Shown here piece by piece: positions 8,870-17,306 of a stretch of DNA of 64,000 bases (the stretch's first letter is position 1; every line of letters starts with the position of its first letter). The notes under the pieces were generated by a model that was not told the origin of the DNA, ran no database searches, and saw only the letters and a list, made by a program, of their open reading frames with translations. The position numbers and the translations under genes were made by a program. Source of the DNA: Actinomadura harenae (GTDB lineage: Bacteria; Actinomycetota; Actinomycetes; Streptosporangiales; Streptosporangiaceae); contig NZ_RFFG01000029.1 of the NCBI RefSeq assembly GCF_003696215.1, positions 30,840 through 94,839 on the forward strand. The letters are read 5' to 3'.

Positions 8870-9786
8870 CGGGCCCCCTTCCCCTCGGCGCGGAGGTAGA
8901 CGGCGACGGCGCCGAGCAGCAGCACCATCCAGAGCGCGCCGAGCGCGGTGGCGTGGCCCAGGTCGAAGCCCTTGAAGGCGGTGTCGTAGACGGCGACGGC
9001 GAAGGTGCGGGTCGCGCCCGCCGGGCCGCCGCCGGTGAGGACGTAGATGGTGTCGAAGTGCTGGAAGTTCCAGATGAACTCCAGCAGCACCACGATCCCG
9101 GCGATGCCCCTGATCTGCGGCCACGTGACGTTGCGGAAGCGGCGGATCGCGCCCGCGCCGTCCACGGCGGCGGCCTCGTGCAGCTCCTTCGGGACGGTCT
9201 GGAGCCCGGCGAGCAGCATGACCATCATCCAGGGGAAGCTCGCCCACGACTTGGTGACGATCACCGCGAGCATCGCGGTGTCGGTGCGGCCGAGCCAGCT
9301 GATGCCGGTGTCCATCAGGCCGCTGCGCATGAGCACGCCGTTCAGCACCCCGTAGTTGGCGTTGAAGATCCAGAGCCAGAGGAACGAGACGACGACGCCG
9401 GGGATGACCCAGGGGAACAGGAACAGGCCGCGCAGCAGGCCGCCGCCCTTGATCCCGGAGTTCAGCGCGAGGGCGAGCGCGAGGCCGAGGACGAACGGCA
9501 GCGCGGTCGCGCCGACGGTGAACTCGACCGTCCGCCACAGGACGGGCCAGAAGTCGCCCTTCAGCGCGTCCGCGAAGTTGGACAGGCCGGTGAAGCGGCG
9601 GCCGGGCTTGACCAGGCTCTGCTCGAAGAAGCCCGTGGCCAGGGACGCGACCAGCGGGTACACGATGATGACGGCGAACATCGCCAGGCCCGGCAGGACG
9701 AGCAGCCACGCGAACGTGCGGTCCGACAGCCGCCCGGCGGCGGTGACGCCGCGCGGACGGGGGCCGGGGGTGTCGACCGTGCTCAT
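8866..9786 (-). CDS. Carbohydrate ABC transporter permease, MalF type
   Basis: 306 residues from ATG 9786, which overlaps the stop of the regulator gene (ATGA). Six membrane helices are visible, beginning FAWLLVLPGLAMFAVIIVYP. The EAA loop EAAAVDGAGAIRRFRNVTWP lies in the last third. It forms the inner-membrane channel with the MalG-type partner. The tight coupling to both neighbours shows that regulator, channel and binding protein are one transcription unit. Confidence 0.93.
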   Translation of the reverse strand: MSTVDTPGPRPRGVTAAGRLSDRTFAWLLVLPGLAMFAVIIVYPLVASLATGFFEQSLVKPGRRFTGLSNFADALKGDFWPVLWRTVEFTVGATALPFVLGLALALALNSGIKGGGLLRGLFLFPWVIPGVVVSFLWLWIFNANYGVLNGVLMRSGLMDTGISWLGRTDTAMLAVIVTKSWASFPWMMVMLLAGLQTVPKELHEAAAVDGAGAIRRFRNVTWPQIRGIAGIVVLLEFIWNFQHFDTIYVLTGGGPAGATRTFAVAVYDTAFKGFDLGHATALGALWMVLLLGAVAVYLRAEGKGAR

Positions 9787-10601
9787 CGGGGGCTCCGGGC
9801 CGGGGACGCACCCGGGGCGTAGCCCGGTTGGGTCGGGCCGACGTAGCCGAGGCCGACGCTGATGGAGTCGGCCGCCTCGATGACGGTGCGGGCCAGCTCG
9901 TCCTGGCGGGCGGGCAGGTCGATCGCCGAGAGCGGGCCGGAGATCGAGATGGCCGCGGCGATCGCGCCGGAGCCGTCCCGGATGGGGGCGGCGACGCAGG
10001 CGCGGCTGAGCGCGAGCTCCTCGGTCTCGGTGGCGTGGCCGCGGCGCGCGACGGCGTCGAGCTCGGCGTCCAGGCGGTCGTGGTCGGTGATGGTGAGCGC
10101 CGTGTAGCCGGGCAGGGCGGGCAGCAGCGCGCGGCGCCCGGCGCCGTCCAGCCCGAGCAGCAGGCACTTGCCGATGCCGGTGGCGTGCAGCGGCTTGCGC
10201 TGCCCGGTGAGGACGAAGCCGCGCGGGGCGAGCCGTCCCTCGAAGTTCAGCAGGTAGAACATGGAGTCGCCGCGGCGCACCGCGACGTTGACGCCGAGCC
10301 CGAGGGACGCGGCGAGGTCCTGCGCGATCTGCCGGGCCTCGCGGTGCACCGGGTGCTGGTTGAGCGCGACGCCGCCGAGGGTGATCGGGGCGGTGCCGAG
10401 CCGGTACAGGCCGCTGACCGGGTCGCGCTCCACGAACTCCAGCGACTCCAGCGTGGCCAGCAGCCGGGACGCGGTGGAGGTGCCGAGGCCGGTGGCCTTG
10501 GCGACGTCCGACACGCGCAGCTCCGGCCGCCCGGTCAGGAACGCGTTCAGGACCGACGCGGCCCGTTCCACGCTCTGGTTGTTGCTCTGATCGGAAGCCA
10601 C
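9783..10601 (-). CDS. IclR-family transcriptional regulator
   Basis: The start chosen is GTG 10601 with GGAGAC upstream, giving 272 residues. The N-terminal winged helix (ERAASVLNAFLTGRPELRVS, then KATGLGTSTASRLLATL) is followed by the IclR effector domain with NVAVRRGDSMFYLLNFEG and the GIGKCLLLGL motif. IclR regulators of sugar-acid loci respond to pathway intermediates such as KDG. It is first in the leftward operon and divergent from the dehydratase operon; the inverted repeat at 10624-10656 between them is its obvious candidate operator. Confidence 0.92.
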   Translation of the reverse strand: MASDQSNNQSVERAASVLNAFLTGRPELRVSDVAKATGLGTSTASRLLATLESLEFVERDPVSGLYRLGTAPITLGGVALNQHPVHREARQIAQDLAASLGLGVNVAVRRGDSMFYLLNFEGRLAPRGFVLTGQRKPLHATGIGKCLLLGLDGAGRRALLPALPGYTALTITDHDRLDAELDAVARRGHATETEELALSRACVAAPIRDGSGAIAAAISISGPLSAIDLPARQDELARTVIEAADSISVGLGYVGPTQPGYAPGASPARSPR

Positions 10602-10623
10602 CCTGTCTCCATTGAATTCGATT

Positions 10624-10656
10624 TGCAAGATGTGGGAAGGTTGCCCACATGTTGCA
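10624..10656. promoter_or_regulatory. Inverted repeat in the divergent sugar-acid promoter, candidate IclR operator
   Basis: TGCAAGATGTGGG (10624-10636) and CCCACATGTTGCA (10644-10656) are complementary at 12 of 13 positions, separated by seven bases. The site lies 22 bases from the regulator start and overlaps the likely dehydratase start, well placed to control both directions. Binding by the adjacent IclR protein is inferred from position. Confidence 0.75.
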
Positions 10657-11824
10657 CGGAAGTCAACCCCCAGTGACACGGGTCGACGCGTTCCCCCTGA
10701 AGATCCGAAATCCCGACGCCTACCTCGGCGCCCCGCCGGACACGGCGGGCGACGGGTACTTCCTCCGCCCGCCCTGGCGCAGCCTCTACTCGTCCCGGTT
10801 CGAGACCCTCCTCGTGCGCGTCACCTGCGCGGACGGCACGACCGGCTGGGGTGAGGCGCTGTCCCCCGTCGCGCCCGAGGTGACCGCCGCGATCGTCGAC
10901 CGGCTGCTCGGGCCCGTCCTGATCGGCGAGGACCCCACGGCCGTCCGCCCGCTCTGGCACAAGCTGCGCGACCTCATGCGCGAGCGCGGCCACCTGGTCG
11001 GGCACCAGGCCGACGCGCTCGCCGCCGTCGACATCGCGCTGTGGGACCTGGCCGGGCGGCTCACCGACCGGCCGGTGTCCGCCCTGCTGGGAGGCGCTTT
11101 CCGCGACGAGGTCCCGGTGTACGTGAGCGGGCTTCCGCGACCGACGAACGAGGAGCGCGCGGCCCTCGCGGTGGAATGGGTGGAGCGCGGCGCGACCCGC
11201 GTGAAGCTGCACCTCGGGCACGGCGTCGACGAGGACCTCGCCACCTTCGACGTCGTCGCCGCAACCGGCTTGCACGTAGCGGTCGACGCCCACTGGGCCT
11301 ACTCCCTGCCCGAGGCCGTCCGGCTCGGGAAGGCGCTCGCGGAGCGCGGCGCGCTGTTCCTCGAGGCGCCGCTCGCGCCCGAGGACGTCGAGGGCCACCG
11401 CGACCTCGCCCGCCGCGTGGACCTGCCGATCGCGATCGGCGAGACCCTACGCAACCGGTACGAGCTGACGCACTGGCTCGACCGGCGCGCGACCGGGCTC
11501 GTCCAGCCCGACGTGGGCCGCACCGGCATCACCGAGCTGATGGCGATGGGCGAGCTGGCCGCCGCGCGGCACCTGCCCGTCGCGCCGCACCACTCCACCG
11601 GCCTCGGCGTCGTCCTCGCGGCCGGGCTGCACGTCAGCGCCGCACTGCCGGAGCTGGCGTTCTTCGAGTACCAGCCGACGTCCCACGAGGTCGGCGGACG
11701 CGTCCTGACCACCCCGATCACCGGCGGCGCGACCGGCTTCGCCGTGCCGTCCGGTCCCGGTCTCGGCGTCGAGGTCGACCTCGACGCCGTCGCCGAACTT
11801 TCGTCAACCCCTCTGGAGGTCTGA
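10649..11824 (+). CDS. Enolase-superfamily sugar-acid dehydratase (mandelate racemase/muconate lactonising type)
   Basis: 391 residues. The metal ligands are Asp in VDAHW (about 213), Glu in FLEAPL (239) and Glu in IGETL (265). RVKLHLG carries K186/H188, QPDVG has Asp 288 and APHHSTG the general-acid/base His. An Asp-x-His at the first ligand strand resembles galactonate-type dehydratases. Such enzymes remove water from aldonic acids to give 2-keto-3-deoxy acids, matching the KDG kinase two genes on. ATG 10649 has GGGAAGG upstream but lies in the operator; GTG 10673 is the alternative start. Exact sugar unknown. Confidence 0.9.
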   Translation: MLHGSQPPVTRVDAFPLKIRNPDAYLGAPPDTAGDGYFLRPPWRSLYSSRFETLLVRVTCADGTTGWGEALSPVAPEVTAAIVDRLLGPVLIGEDPTAVRPLWHKLRDLMRERGHLVGHQADALAAVDIALWDLAGRLTDRPVSALLGGAFRDEVPVYVSGLPRPTNEERAALAVEWVERGATRVKLHLGHGVDEDLATFDVVAATGLHVAVDAHWAYSLPEAVRLGKALAERGALFLEAPLAPEDVEGHRDLARRVDLPIAIGETLRNRYELTHWLDRRATGLVQPDVGRTGITELMAMGELAAARHLPVAPHHSTGLGVVLAAGLHVSAALPELAFFEYQPTSHEVGGRVLTTPITGGATGFAVPSGPGLGVEVDLDAVAELSSTPLEV

Positions 11825-12715
11825 GTGAGCCTGTCCGGGCTCGTCCCCGTTCTCGCCACCCCCTTCGCCCCCGACGGCTCGCTGGACCTGCCCGGTCTGC
11901 GCCGCCTCACCGCGTTCCAGGTCGCGTCCGGCGCGACCGGAGTCGCGTTGTTCGGCATGGCCAGCGAGGGGTTCGCGCTCACCGCGGACGACCGCGCGCG
12001 GGTGCTGGCGGCCGTCCGCGAGACCGTCGCGGGGGCGGTGCCGATCGTCGCGGGCGTCGCCGCGACCGGCACGCTGACCGCGCTGGAGCAGGCCCGCGCC
12101 GCCGCCGAGGGCGGCGCGGACGCGCTCATGGTGCTGCCGCCGTTCATGGTGAAGCCGACGCCGGGGCAGCTGGTCGACTTCTACGGCGCGGTCGGCGAGG
12201 TCGGGCCGGAGGTGATGGTGCAGGACGCGCCGGGCGCGACCGGCGTCGCCATGCCGGAGGGCCTGATCGTCGAGCTGAGCGGGCTGCCCGGCGTCGGGTC
12301 GGTCAAGGTCGAGGCCCCGCCGACCGCGCCGAAGGTCGCCGCGGTGGTGCGCGGCGTCGCCCCGGACTTCGCGGTGTTCGGCGGGCAGAACGCCCTGTTC
12401 GTCCTGGAGGAGTACGCGGGCGGCGCGGTCGGCACCATGCCCGCGTGCGAGTTCACCGACGTGATCGCGCCGATCCTCGCGGACTGGTCGGCGGGACGCC
12501 GCGCCGACGCGCACGCGGCGTTCGCGCGGCTGCTGCCCCTCATCCGGTTCGGGATGCAGGCGGGCCTGGCGTGGGCGGTGCACAAGGAGGTGCTGGTCCG
12601 GCGCGGGCTGATCGCGTCGGCGGCGGTGCGCGCCCCGGCCCGTCCGCTGGACGCGGGCGCCCTCGCGGGCCTGGACGAGATCCTCGCCGTCCTCGACCTC
12701 CCGGCGACACCGTGA
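11825..12715 (+). CDS. DHDPS/N-acetylneuraminate lyase-family aldolase or dehydratase
   Basis: 296 residues, GTG start directly abutting the previous stop. The TIM-barrel features are present: LVPVLATPF at the N-terminus, a GMASEG phosphate/carboxylate-binding loop with Glu, and the Schiff-base Lys in GSVKVEAPP (Lys 161). The usual Tyr-Asn-x-Pro strand reads VQDAPG, so the Tyr that normally relays protons is Gln 133. That argues against true dihydrodipicolinate synthase and for a sugar-acid aldolase or dehydratase subgroup. Its operon position points to a 2-keto-3-deoxy acid substrate. Confidence 0.88.
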   Translation: MSLSGLVPVLATPFAPDGSLDLPGLRRLTAFQVASGATGVALFGMASEGFALTADDRARVLAAVRETVAGAVPIVAGVAATGTLTALEQARAAAEGGADALMVLPPFMVKPTPGQLVDFYGAVGEVGPEVMVQDAPGATGVAMPEGLIVELSGLPGVGSVKVEAPPTAPKVAAVVRGVAPDFAVFGGQNALFVLEEYAGGAVGTMPACEFTDVIAPILADWSAGRRADAHAAFARLLPLIRFGMQAGLAWAVHKEVLVRRGLIASAAVRAPARPLDAGALAGLDEILAVLDLPATP

Positions 12716-13482
12716 CCCCCGCGGACGCCGTGCCCCCCGCAGACGCCGTGACCTCGGCAGACCGCTCGCGAGGCGTGTTGCTGTCCGGTGGGAACTCGCC
12801 GATCGGGCGGGCGATCGCCGCGGGCTTCGCGGCGCGCGGCGACCGTGTGGTCGGCGTCGGGCTCGAGGCGTGCAACGACCCGGTGTACGCGGACTTCCTC
12901 GTGGCCGACTGCACCGAATCGTCCGTGGCGGGCGAGGTCGTGGCGTCGGCCGCCGCGACGCTCGGACGGCTGGACGTGCTCGTCCCGGCGGCGGCCGTGA
13001 TGCCGGTGGCGTCCGTCCGGGACACCACGGACGAGCAGTGGCGGACGGCCCTCGGCTCGGTGCTCGACACCGCGTTCTTCCTGACCCGCGCCGCGCTCCC
13101 CCACCTGGGACGCGGGTCGGCGATCGTCGCGGTGAGCTCGGTGAACGCGTTCCTCGCCGCGCCGTGGCTGGCCGCGTACGCCACCGCGAAGGGCGGCCTG
13201 GACGCGCTCGTCCGGCAGCTCGCGCTGGAGTGCGGGCCGTCGGGCGTGCGGGTGAACGCGGTCGCACCCGGACTGATCGGCGGCGGGCATCTGGAACGTG
13301 CCACGGAGGGCTATCCCGTCGGCCGGACGGGCCGTCCGGAGGACGTCGCGGCCGCGGTCGCGTTCCTCGCCTCGCCGGAGGCCGGGTTCGTCACGGGCGT
13401 CGTGCTGCCGGTGGACGGTGGGCTCAGCATCGCCTCCCCGGCCGCGTTCCTCCGTCCTGACCTGCGGGAACGGTTCCTGTGA
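12712..13482 (+). CDS. Short-chain dehydrogenase/reductase
   Basis: The GTG start overlaps the previous stop (GTGA), giving 256 residues. The nucleotide loop reads GGNSPIGRA rather than the common TGxxxGIG. The catalytic Ser is in AVSSVNAF and the Tyr-Lys pair in YATAKGG, followed by the RVNAVAPGLI motif. It would oxidise or reduce a sugar-acid hydroxyl with NAD(P). The start could also be one of two later in-frame GTGs, as the first 20 residues (PADAVPPADAV) are repetitive and may not be part of the fold. Confidence 0.9.
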   Translation: MTPADAVPPADAVTSADRSRGVLLSGGNSPIGRAIAAGFAARGDRVVGVGLEACNDPVYADFLVADCTESSVAGEVVASAAATLGRLDVLVPAAAVMPVASVRDTTDEQWRTALGSVLDTAFFLTRAALPHLGRGSAIVAVSSVNAFLAAPWLAAYATAKGGLDALVRQLALECGPSGVRVNAVAPGLIGGGHLERATEGYPVGRTGRPEDVAAAVAFLASPEAGFVTGVVLPVDGGLSIASPAAFLRPDLRERFL

Positions 13483-14414
13483 CCGGACCGGACGTGGTGG
13501 GCGTCGGGGAGGCCATGGTGCTGCTCCAGCCGCCCGCCGGGGACGACCTCGCCGACGCGCCCGCCCTGGAGGCGCACGTGGCCGGGGCCGAGCTGAACGC
13601 GTGCGCGGCCGTGGCCCGGCTCGGGCTGCGCGCCGCGTTCGCCTCGCGCGTCGGTGATGACCCGCTCGGCGCGCGCGTCCTGCGGCACGTCGGCGCGCTC
13701 GGCGTGGACGACGGTCTCGTGCGCGTGGACGCGGACCGTCCGACCGGGGTGTTCTTCAAGGACGTCCGGCCGGACGGCCGGCGCCGCGTGCACTACTACA
13801 GGCGCGGGTCGGCGGCTTCGGCGATGGACGAGTCCGACGCCGACCGCGTACTCGCGGCTCGTGCGCGCGCGGTGGTCCTGTCCGGGATCACCGTCGCGTT
13901 GGGGCCCGGACCCGCCGCGCTCGTGCGGCGGCTCGCGGAGCAGGCGGACGGGCTCGTCGTGCTCGACCCGAACCTGCGTCCGGCGCTCGGGCCCGTCGAG
14001 CCGGTGGCGGAGGTCCTGCGTTCGCTGCTGCCCCGTGTCGGGCTGCTCGCGCTCGGGACGGACGAGGCGGACGCCCTGTTCGGCACGGACGACCCCGAGG
14101 CGGTGTTCGCCGCCGCGCGCGAGGCGGGCGTCGGGGAGGTCCTGCTGAAGGCGGGTCCGGACGGCGTCTGGCACGCGTCGGCCGAGGGTCCGCGGCACCT
14201 TCCGAGCGCGGCCGTCACGGTCGTCGACCCGGTCGGCGCGGGCGACGCGATGCTGGGCGGCTACCTGGCCGGACGCCTCTCCGGCGCGTCCCCGGCCGGG
14301 GCGGCCCGGCTGGGGACGGCGCTGGCCGCGTCGGTCGTGGCGTCCCCCGGCGACACCGAGGGGCTCCCCGACGCCGGCTTCGCCCGCGCGATGCTCACCG
14401 CGTCCCGCGGTTGA
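13479..14414 (+). CDS. kdgK: PfkB-family sugar kinase, probably 2-keto-3-deoxygluconate kinase
   Basis: 311 residues beginning at a GTG that overlaps the SDR stop. The N-terminal GVGEAMV strand, the substrate-lid sequence PTGVFFK, and HYYRRGSAAS are typical of KDG kinases, which phosphorylate 2-keto-3-deoxygluconate to KDPG. The ATP site and catalytic base appear in VDPVGAGDAM (Asp about 256). It is the last gene of the rightward arm. Its product is the substrate of the KDPG aldolase made by the leftward arm. Confidence 0.88.
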   Translation: MTGPDVVGVGEAMVLLQPPAGDDLADAPALEAHVAGAELNACAAVARLGLRAAFASRVGDDPLGARVLRHVGALGVDDGLVRVDADRPTGVFFKDVRPDGRRRVHYYRRGSAASAMDESDADRVLAARARAVVLSGITVALGPGPAALVRRLAEQADGLVVLDPNLRPALGPVEPVAEVLRSLLPRVGLLALGTDEADALFGTDDPEAVFAAAREAGVGEVLLKAGPDGVWHASAEGPRHLPSAAVTVVDPVGAGDAMLGGYLAGRLSGASPAGAARLGTALAASVVASPGDTEGLPDAGFARAMLTASRG

Positions 14415-14436
14415 GGGGCTCGGTCAAGGGGCGCGT

Positions 14437-15036
14437 TTAAGGGGCCTCGGCCGGGGTGAGGGCGAGGGTCGTCCAGCTGACGCCGGGGCGGCCGAGGAGA
14501 TCGTTCCACGTGCTCCGGTGGACGACGCTCAGCCCCGCCCCGGCGGCGTGCGCGACCGTCTCCTCGTCCGGGATGTCGAACATGTGCCGTCCCTGCGGGG
14601 TCGGGCCGTGCCGCAGCGTCAGCAGGGCGACCCCCGCGGGCTCCAGGAGCCCCGCGAGGCGCCGCATCGCCCGCGGACGCTCGCCGGCGTCCAGGTGCAT
14701 GAAGACGGCGACGAGCGTGACCAGGTCGAACGTCCCCTGGACGGCGGCGAGGTCGGGAAGCGTGTCGTCCAGCCACGCGATCCCCGCGCCCGCGTGCAGG
14801 CGGCGGGCGTGCGCGAGCAGCTCGGGCGTCGGCTCGACCGCCGTCACCGCGTGGCCGCGGACCGCGAAGGCCGCGGCGTCCCGGCCCGTCCCGGCGCCGA
14901 TGTCGAGAACGCGTCCCGGCTTGCCCGGGATCAGGTGGAGCACGTCCCTGAAGACGTCCTCGCTGGGCAGCGACTCGTACTCGTGGGCGAGCCGGTCCGC
15001 CTCGGCGCCGTACCCCTGCGTCCCCTTTGTGATCAT
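14437..15036 (-). CDS. Class I SAM-dependent methyltransferase
   Basis: 199 residues. Motif I is VLDIGAGTGRDAAAFA, followed by an acidic strand AVEPTPELL (motif II) and a LVTLVAVFMHLD strand near the middle. The family transfers a methyl group from S-adenosylmethionine; the acceptor cannot be deduced. It begins 18 bases after the FAD oxidoreductase stop on the same strand, so both are probably co-transcribed with the GNAT gene before them. Confidence 0.88.
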   Translation of the reverse strand: MITKGTQGYGAEADRLAHEYESLPSEDVFRDVLHLIPGKPGRVLDIGAGTGRDAAAFAVRGHAVTAVEPTPELLAHARRLHAGAGIAWLDDTLPDLAAVQGTFDLVTLVAVFMHLDAGERPRAMRRLAGLLEPAGVALLTLRHGPTPQGRHMFDIPDEETVAHAAGAGLSVVHRSTWNDLLGRPGVSWTTLALTPAEAP

Positions 15037-15054
15037 CTCACCGAAATTACCAGG

Positions 15055-16497
15055 TCAGTGGCCGGTGATCGCGTCCGCGACACGGGCGACCACCGAGGTG
15101 CGGGGCGCGTCCGAGGCCGCCTCCCGGCCGTCCGCGACCTGGTACAGCGCGTACATCGCCTGGACGCCGAGCCACCGCAGCGGCTCGGGCTCCCAGCGCC
15201 GCACCCGCCAGTTCACCCACGGCAGCGCGGTCAGCTCGCTGTCGCGGCGGAGCACCAGGTCGCGCAGGGTGCGTCCGGCGAGGTTGGTGGTCGCGACGCC
15301 GTGCCCGGTATACCCGCCCGCGTGGCCGAGCCCGGTGTGGTGGTCCACGACGGCCGTGGAGCACCAGTCGCGCGGGACGCCGAGGACGCCCGACCACGCG
15401 TGGTCCACGCTCGCCTCGCCCGCGACGCCGGGGAACATCCCGGTCAGCATCCGCCAGAGCTGGTCGACGGTGCCCGGCGCGGTGGCGCCCGCGTCGTCCA
15501 CACCAGAGCCGTAACGGTAGGGCCTGCCGCGTCCACCGAACGCGATGCGGCCGTCCGCCGTGCGCTGCGCGTACATGTAGTAGTGCGCCATGTCGCCCAG
15601 CACCTCGCCGTTCCGCCAGCCGATCGCGTCCCACACCGCGTCCGGCAGCGGCGTCGTGACGATCATGGAGCTGTTCATCGGCAGCCAGTCGCGCCGGTGC
15701 CCGGCCATCCGCGCGGTGAACCCCTCGGTCGCGCGAAGCACGTACTCGGCGGTGACCGTCCCGTACGGGGTGACGGCGGCGGCCGGGCGCCCGTCCCGGC
15801 GCGGGACGAGGCGCAGCACCGGCGTGTCCTCGAAAATCTCCACGCCGAGCGCCCGGACGGTCGCCGCGAGCCCGCGCGCGAGCTTGGCGGGCTGGACGCG
15901 GGCGCAGTGCGGCGAGAACGTGGCGGCCCGCTGGCCCGCGATGCCGATCCGCGCGTCCGCCTCGCGCCCGGACAGCAGGACCATGTCGTCCGGCGTCCAG
16001 CCCCACGCGCGGTTCTCCTCGACCAGCGCCCGCACCCGCGCCGCCTGGGCGGCATTCCGCGCGGTGTTGAGGACGCCGCCCTTCACGAGGTCGGCGTCGA
16101 TGCCCTCGTCCTCCGCCACGCGCAGGATCTCGTCCACGGTCGCGAACATCGCCCGCTGGAGCTCGGCCGCCGCCTCGCGCCCGTGGCGGCGCGCGTACCG
16201 CTCCCGCGACCCGGCGAGCTCCCCCACGACCCAGCCGCCGTTCCGCCCGGACGCGCCGAACCCGGCGAACTCCTTCTCCAGGACGACGATCCGCAGGTCG
16301 GGCCGCGCCTTCTTGAGGTAGTAGGCCGTCCACAGGCCGGTGTAGCCCGCGCCGACCAGGCAGACGTCGGCGGTGCGGGGGCCGGGCAGGCGGTCGCCGG
16401 GCGCGGGCAGGCCGGGCTCGCGGTACCAGTGGGACACCGCGCCGTCGCCGAACGCGGCGGAACGGGGGGCGGGGGCAGCGTCGGACGCAGTAGACAT
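15055..16497 (-). CDS. FAD-dependent amine/amino-acid oxidoreductase (DAO family)
   Basis: 480 residues from ATG 16497. The dinucleotide fold is VGAGYTGLWTAYYLKKARP, with FGASGRNGGWVVGEL as the following FAD signature and GYTGHGVATTNLAGR at the C-terminus closing the FAD site. The last two motifs are typical of the gamma-glutamylputrescine oxidase/DadA-like branch, which oxidises primary or secondary amines to imines with release of peroxide. It is the middle gene of a likely three-gene minus-strand operon. Amine substrate unknown. Confidence 0.9.
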   Translation of the reverse strand: MSTASDAAPAPRSAAFGDGAVSHWYREPGLPAPGDRLPGPRTADVCLVGAGYTGLWTAYYLKKARPDLRIVVLEKEFAGFGASGRNGGWVVGELAGSRERYARRHGREAAAELQRAMFATVDEILRVAEDEGIDADLVKGGVLNTARNAAQAARVRALVEENRAWGWTPDDMVLLSGREADARIGIAGQRAATFSPHCARVQPAKLARGLAATVRALGVEIFEDTPVLRLVPRRDGRPAAAVTPYGTVTAEYVLRATEGFTARMAGHRRDWLPMNSSMIVTTPLPDAVWDAIGWRNGEVLGDMAHYYMYAQRTADGRIAFGGRGRPYRYGSGVDDAGATAPGTVDQLWRMLTGMFPGVAGEASVDHAWSGVLGVPRDWCSTAVVDHHTGLGHAGGYTGHGVATTNLAGRTLRDLVLRRDSELTALPWVNWRVRRWEPEPLRWLGVQAMYALYQVADGREAASDAPRTSVVARVADAITGH

Positions 16498-16523
16498 ATG
16501 CCAATACTGCTGTATTCGACTGC

Positions 16524-17111
16524 TTAAAGCATCTCTGGCGACGGATTCTGTTGTCTGCGCGCCAGAGTGTGACGTGTTCCGATCCACTGCGTGCGGTCGA
16601 TCGCGTAGATCGCGGTGCCTCCGGGACCCATCCCCCGGTGCCGCATCCCCAGCTGCTGCGCGACGCCGAGCGACGACGCGTTCGCCATGTCGATCTCGGC
16701 GACGACCCGGCGCAGCCCGGCGTCGGTGAACGCGTGCCGGAGGACCGCCAGGCCCGCCTCGGCGGCCAGGCCCTGCCCCCAGCGGTCGGGTTCGAGGCTG
16801 TAGACCATCTCGACGTCGCCCGCCGCGTCCGTGCCGCACAGCCCGGCCACCCCGAGCAGCGCGCGGCCGGTCACCGCCGGCTCGCCGAACCGGCGGAAGG
16901 CCGGGCGCAGCGCCCACAGCCCGTAGCCCTCGGTGGCGAAGTCCCGCTGGCTGGCCGCGATGATCTCGGTGACCTGCTCGGGCGAGACCCGGCGGTCGCC
17001 GAACAGGTGCCTGCGGACGAGCGGCCCCGTCCAGTGGGCCAGCAGCGCCGTGTGGTCGCTCATGCTCACCGGGCGCAGCGCCAGCCGCCCGGTGCGCACC
17101 TCTTCGCTCAC
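16524..17111 (-). CDS. GNAT N-acetyltransferase, RimJ/RimL type
   Basis: From GTG 17111 the protein is 195 residues; an ATG at 17165 would add 18 Arg-rich residues. RTGRLALRPVSMSD starts the fold, WGQGLAAEAGLAVL is the acetyl-CoA pyrophosphate loop (Q/R-x-x-G-x-A variant), and ANASSLGVAQQLGMRHRG is the C-terminal signature. These enzymes acetylate protein N-termini or small amines. It begins the operon with the FAD oxidase and methyltransferase (26-base spacing). Confidence 0.88.
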   Translation of the reverse strand: MSEEVRTGRLALRPVSMSDHTALLAHWTGPLVRRHLFGDRRVSPEQVTEIIAASQRDFATEGYGLWALRPAFRRFGEPAVTGRALLGVAGLCGTDAAGDVEMVYSLEPDRWGQGLAAEAGLAVLRHAFTDAGLRRVVAEIDMANASSLGVAQQLGMRHRGMGPGGTAIYAIDRTQWIGTRHTLARRQQNPSPEML

Positions 17112-17228
17112 CGCCCCGCACGGCGGAAACCTCCGCCGCGGACGGTCGGAACGCAGATCACCCACGTGACGCTAAGCGCTCCCGCGGGCGCGCTCAAGGC
17201 CGGTGGCGAAGGTGAAACTCTCACCTCA

Positions 17229-17258
17229 CGCCGGTGTAGCGCTTCCGTAACACCGGCG
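17229..17258. promoter_or_regulatory. Perfect inverted repeat in the ACT-GNAT upstream region
   Basis: CGCCGGTGT (17229-17237) and ACACCGGCG (17250-17258) are perfectly complementary nine-base arms, 12 bases apart. The element ends 48 bases before the ACT-GNAT start and lies in the divergent spacer with the GNAT/FAD operon. A smaller GGTGA/TCACC repeat lies just before it. Operator or leader hairpin; the binding factor is unknown. Confidence 0.5.
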
Positions 17259-17306
17259 GGCGACAGTGGCCGGAGCAGAACCCACCGCCCCCGGAAGGAC
17301 CAGGTC

